Source of the DNA: Sphingopyxis sp. MWB1
Lineage (GTDB): Bacteria > Pseudomonadota > Alphaproteobacteria > Sphingomonadales > Sphingomonadaceae
Assembly (NCBI RefSeq): GCF_000763945.1
Contig: NZ_JQFJ01000001.1
Span: forward strand, 62,001-126,000
DNA: 64,000 nt
Reading direction: 5' to 3'
Under the pieces are notes generated by a model. It worked only from the letters and a program-made list of their open reading frames with translations, was not told the DNA's origin and did no database searches. This document shows positions 61,347-64,000 of this stretch, one piece after another. How positions within the stretch are numbered: the first letter of the stretch is position 1; every line of letters begins with the position of its first letter. The position numbers and the translations under genes are program-made.

Positions 61347-62114
61347 TCAACGCATGGCTCGCTCGTCGCCGCGCAGTGTCAGGACGCGCACACCATCGGC
61401 GGTGACCGCGACCGTATGTTCAAATTGCGCCGATAATTTGCCGTCGGCCGTCACGACCGTCCACTCATCGTCCAGTGTCCGCACGGCGCGCCGACCCGCG
61501 TTCAGCATGGGCTCGATAGTAAAGGTCATCCCTTCGCGCAGGATCAGGCCCGTGCCGGGACGCCCATGATGCAATATGTCGGGCGGCTCGTGCATTTGGC
61601 GGCCGATCCCGTGTCCGCAATATTCACGCACCACCGAATAGCCATGGCGCTTTGCGTGACGCTCGACAGCAAAGCCGATATCGCCCAGCCGCGCGCCGGG
61701 ACGGACCGCCGCTATGCCTTTCCACATGGCGTCATAACAGGTCTCGACCAGCCGCCGCGCGGCGGGCGCGACCCGGCCGACCAGATAGGTTTTGCTGGAA
61801 TCGGCGATGAAGCCGCCTTTTTCCAGCGTGATGTCGAAATTGACGATATCGCCATCGGCCAGAATATCGGTCCGCGATGGTACGCCATGGCACACGACGC
61901 TATTGGGCGAAGCGTTCAGGCTATAGGCATAGCCATATTGGCCCTTGCTTGCGGGCCGTGCCGCCAATTGGTCGACGATCAACGTCTCGACCAGATCATT
62001 AACCTCCATCGTTGACCGCCCTGTCAGCGACAGCGTATCGAGATGTTCGAAAACCGATGCGAGCAGCCGCCCGGCCTCTGCCATCACTTCGATCTCGGCG
62101 GGGGACTTGATCAA
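61347..62114 (-). CDS. map: Type I methionine aminopeptidase (Map), in operon with ParD-like gene
   Basis: A 255-residue methionine aminopeptidase that removes the initiator Met from new proteins. All five metal ligands are present: Asp94, Asp105, His168, Glu201 and Glu232, and the CHGVPS segment with the substrate His is at about 75-80. The sequence is divergent from the housekeeping type (GFIADSSKTY where most have GDTSRTF), suggesting a paralogue. The start is TTG 62114 overlapping the ParD-like stop (TTGA), with GGGAG about 8 bases before, so it depends on translation of that gene. The extra regulatory partner is the odd feature. Confidence 0.93.
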   Translation of the reverse strand: MIKSPAEIEVMAEAGRLLASVFEHLDTLSLTGRSTMEVNDLVETLIVDQLAARPASKGQYGYAYSLNASPNSVVCHGVPSRTDILADGDIVNFDITLEKGGFIADSSKTYLVGRVAPAARRLVETCYDAMWKGIAAVRPGARLGDIGFAVERHAKRHGYSVVREYCGHGIGRQMHEPPDILHHGRPGTGLILREGMTFTIEPMLNAGRRAVRTLDDEWTVVTADGKLSAQFEHTVAVTADGVRVLTLRGDERAMR

Positions 62115-62347
62115 GGAACGGCTCCCGCCACCACGCTTGGCGTCGTCAAGCTCTCCGCCGCCTTGCTTTCCATGGCCTCACGCAGCGCGCGCGCCGTGAT
62201 TTCGGAATAGCTTTGCTCGGGCGCCAGCTCGCCCATCATCCCGATCCTGATCCAATAGGCCGCCTGCGCGTTGATTGACCGTCCCGAAATTTTGCAAGCG
62301 CGGCGAAGCTGGTCGTGCAGCGCATCGTCGATGTTCACGATCCCCAA
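62111..62347 (-). CDS. ParD-like ribbon-helix-helix protein
   Basis: A 78-residue protein resembling the ParD_like family (antitoxin-type DNA-binding ribbon-helix-helix). The N-terminal strand is GIVNIDDALHDQLRRACKISG, with the helix-turn-helix-like SINAQAAYWIRIGMMGEL and a C-terminal tail rich in Glu/Ala. The start is a TTG at 62347 behind a near-perfect AGGAGGG. It overlaps map by 4 bases and no toxin gene of the ParE type is present. A 28-bp palindrome directly upstream is the expected autoregulatory operator. Function as repressor of its own operon is inferred. Confidence 0.85.
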   Translation of the reverse strand: MGIVNIDDALHDQLRRACKISGRSINAQAAYWIRIGMMGELAPEQSYSEITARALREAMESKAAESLTTPSVVAGAVP

Positions 62348-62358
62348 TTTTCCCTCCT

Positions 62359-62386
62359 ATATGCGAATCATATATGATCCGTATAT
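62359..62386. promoter_or_regulatory. 28-bp palindromic operator of the ParD-like/map operon
   Basis: The two 14-base halves, ATATGCGAATCATA and TATGATCCGTATAT, are inverted repeats with 12 of 14 matching positions, AT-rich in the centre. It lies immediately upstream of the ribosome binding site (62352-62358) of the ParD-like gene, where a bound ribbon-helix-helix protein would block transcription. The -10-like TATATA in its centre suggests that it covers the promoter. Confidence 0.85.
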
Positions 62387-62427
62387 AAAGGTGGGACGGG
62401 ATATAACCATCCCTTTGGGGACAGCGC

Positions 62428-64000
62428 CTATCCCGCGATCACGTCCGACAGCGGGACGTGGCGCCACAGCCTGCCTATCTCATCATCTTGCCCCGTCAGA
62501 TCATAGCGAAGCAGCGAAACGGGCAGGCGGCCCGTGTTCATCAGATAATCGTGAAAATCCTTCAGTGAGAAATTTTCGCCCAGCTGGCGTTTGCGATCGA
62601 CCAGCAGTTTTTGAAGCTGCATCGCGCCAATCGTGTAGGTCATGCCATATCCTGGCGGACGGCGGATATAGATGCCCGCATCGACTCGCGCGACATTGTC
62701 ATCCAGATAGGGCGTCCAGCCTTTCCAGAAGCGCATCGTCTCCTCGACCCCCATCTCATTGCGCTGCATCTTCACATCGCCAATGGTGCGCGCCGCACGG
62801 AAAATGCCGAAGATATAGATTAGCTCGCGTGTGCGGGGCCGGTCGTCGAACAGGCCGAGTTGCAGCGCGGTCTCTTCCAGGTAGAAGCCCCAGCCTTCGG
62901 TGCGGCCGCTGTCGCTGATATGACGGCGAATGGGATGGGCGACGCGCGCGCGGGTCATGCCGTCGAAACGGTGTCCCGGAAAAGTCGCGTGTAAATGGTC
63001 GGGCGAGGCGTCGCGAAACTGCACCTGTTCCCAGAACATAGGCCCTTCGGGGCGCACGATCCACGGCGCATTATATCCCACTTCCTGATAGGTTTCGGGA
63101 ATATAATTGGGGATGGTGATAATCTCTTCATCGCGCAGCCATTTGCGGATTTTGGCGTCGGTTGCGGCAAGCTGCGCCTCATATTCCTCCGCCGATGTGG
63201 GCAGCGGCAGTTCAGGCAGCTTGCGGTTGCGGTGCCGCTCGGTCGTATAATTGGCCCAGTGCCGCTCCAGCTCGCGCTCGGCCAAGGTGACGATCTGGTC
63301 GGAATCATAGGGCATCAGGCGAACCTGCCGCAAAAACCAGTCATAGGCGGGCTTGCCGACCCCGGCATCATCGGTCATCGCCGGGCGCGCCGCCGCCAGC
63401 CAATCGCGAAAGCCTGCAATCGCCGCTTCGGCCGCAACAATATCGCCGACCAGTTCGGGCTGTTGCACTTCCGCGCGCCCGCGCAGATCGGCGAACCAGC
63501 CGACCAGCCCCGCAGGCTCGACCGCGCGATAGGGCATGCCATGCCCCACCCCGTCGCCGTTCGACAGGCTGTGCAGCGCCAGATCGGCATAATCGGCGGC
63601 GACAGCATCCAGATTGACCCGCGCCTGCGTCAGATAGGCTGGAATGGCGCGCAGCTGGGCGCGTAGCTCCGCCAGCGCATCCCCCTCCAGCGGCAGCTCC
63701 TTATAGGCCAGCCGCTGCAGCTCATCGACATATAGGCCGGGGTCGCGCGCCCAGGGTTTTGTGACATTCAGTGTGAAGTCCATCAGGTCCATCTGCGCGC
63801 GCACCGCCAGATAATCGACCTGCTGATGCCGGTCCCACCGCGCGACGGCGAAGCGAGGCAATTCCGCCTGAAAGCGGCGCAGCCGTTCGCGGCGTTCGTC
63901 GACGGTCGCAGGACTGTAATCGGCCATCACCCCCGCGCCGGCCTTTTTCCGCCACGCTTCATATTGCTCAAATAGGGCGGTGAAGGTCTTATAATCCGCT
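62428..64000 (-). CDS. DUF885 family protein (5' end outside window)
   Basis: The frame is open from the TAG at 62428-62430 to the right edge; the visible part is 524 residues. An apparent start at 63930 (GTG) or 63925-63927 is internal, because upstream codons (reading ADYKTFTALFEQYEAWRKK) stay open and coding-like. It has the DUF885 features: YDSDQIVTLAERELERHW, EGWGFYLEETALQLGLF, and TYTIGAMQLQKLL near the end. DUF885 proteins are often annotated as peptidases or exported hydrolases with unproven activity. It lies upstream of the operator in the same direction as the ParD-like gene. Confidence 0.85.
   Translation of the reverse strand, partial: ADYKTFTALFEQYEAWRKKAGAGVMADYSPATVDERRERLRRFQAELPRFAVARWDRHQQVDYLAVRAQMDLMDFTLNVTKPWARDPGLYVDELQRLAYKELPLEGDALAELRAQLRAIPAYLTQARVNLDAVAADYADLALHSLSNGDGVGHGMPYRAVEPAGLVGWFADLRGRAEVQQPELVGDIVAAEAAIAGFRDWLAAARPAMTDDAGVGKPAYDWFLRQVRLMPYDSDQIVTLAERELERHWANYTTERHRNRKLPELPLPTSAEEYEAQLAATDAKIRKWLRDEEIITIPNYIPETYQEVGYNAPWIVRPEGPMFWEQVQFRDASPDHLHATFPGHRFDGMTRARVAHPIRRHISDSGRTEGWGFYLEETALQLGLFDDRPRTRELIYIFGIFRAARTIGDVKMQRNEMGVEETMRFWKGWTPYLDDNVARVDAGIYIRRPPGYGMTYTIGAMQLQKLLVDRKRQLGENFSLKDFHDYLMNTGRLPVSLLRYDLTGQDDEIGRLWRHVPLSDVIAG

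Overview
The window is GC-rich chromosomal DNA from a Gram-negative alphaproteobacterium, most likely a member of the Sphingomonadales (Sphingopyxis/Sphingomonas-like). The reasons are the overall gene style, a large TonB-dependent receptor, the TamA/TamB pair, an HslV with an alphaproteobacterial-type propeptide, and a sphingan-style polysaccharide locus. No rRNA, tRNA, IS element, prophage or CRISPR array was seen. The species assignment is an inference, since no search could be run.

Layout. (1) 0-8 kb, housekeeping genes on the minus strand: the tail of an ABC-2 permease (plus strand), then in transcription order hslV-hslU, a RodZ-like membrane regulator, cpoB (ybgF), tilS, ftsH and a small exported protein. 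(2) 8-38.5 kb, a large surface-polysaccharide locus. Its left arm (minus strand) holds manC, a separate mannose-6-phosphate isomerase, wecC and wecB. The centre (plus strand) holds a PPP-family phosphatase, a PglF/CapD-type 4,6-dehydratase, an O-antigen ligase/polymerase, a Wza-type export lipoprotein, a Wzz-BY-kinase fusion with a Gly-Tyr repeat tail, a TPR-like protein, PglC-type and PglD-type enzymes, a PglA-like glycosyltransferase, a Wzx flippase, an unusual glycosyltransferase-like protein, gmd, a cupin, a perosamine-synthase-like aminotransferase, a methyltransferase and a Wzy-like protein. A PglE-like aminotransferase sits antisense inside this run. The right arm (minus strand) holds a Tat-exported beta-helix protein, an AT-rich and apparently frameshifted FkbM-type methyltransferase gene, a TviB-like dehydrogenase, a uronate epimerase, a decayed second epimerase and galE.

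(3) 38.5-41.5 kb: a btuFCD-type cobalamin ABC importer behind a clear cobalamin riboswitch. (4) 41.5-50.2 kb: selO, tamA, tamB and a small lipoprotein. (5) 50.15-50.9 kb: a yybP-ykoY (manganese) riboswitch in front of a UPF0016/TMEM165-type Mn exporter. (6) 51-61.2 kb: a probable D-amino-acid or D-peptide scavenging region with a dicarboxylate/amino-acid symporter, D-amino-acid dehydrogenase, N-acyl-D-amino-acid deacylase, beta-lactamase-fold hydrolase, LysR regulator and divergent TonB receptor. (7) 61.3-64 kb: a methionine aminopeptidase co-transcribed with a ParD-like protein behind a 28-bp palindromic operator, then a DUF885 protein cut by the right edge.

How the genes work together. The polysaccharide locus encodes a Wzx/Wzy-type pathway. 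UDP-GlcNAc is converted to a diacetylbacillosamine-like sugar that primes the lipid carrier. GDP-mannose is converted to GDP-perosamine, possibly N-methylated. UDP-ManNAcA and UDP-HexNAcA/uronate enzymes supply acidic residues. Wza and the BY-kinase handle chain length and export. The most unusual points are the ParD-like/Map operon with its operator, the hexanucleotide repeat encoding the BY-kinase tyrosine tail, the manganese riboswitch that contains a stop codon of the upstream gene, and the recombination scars in the right arm of the polysaccharide locus.
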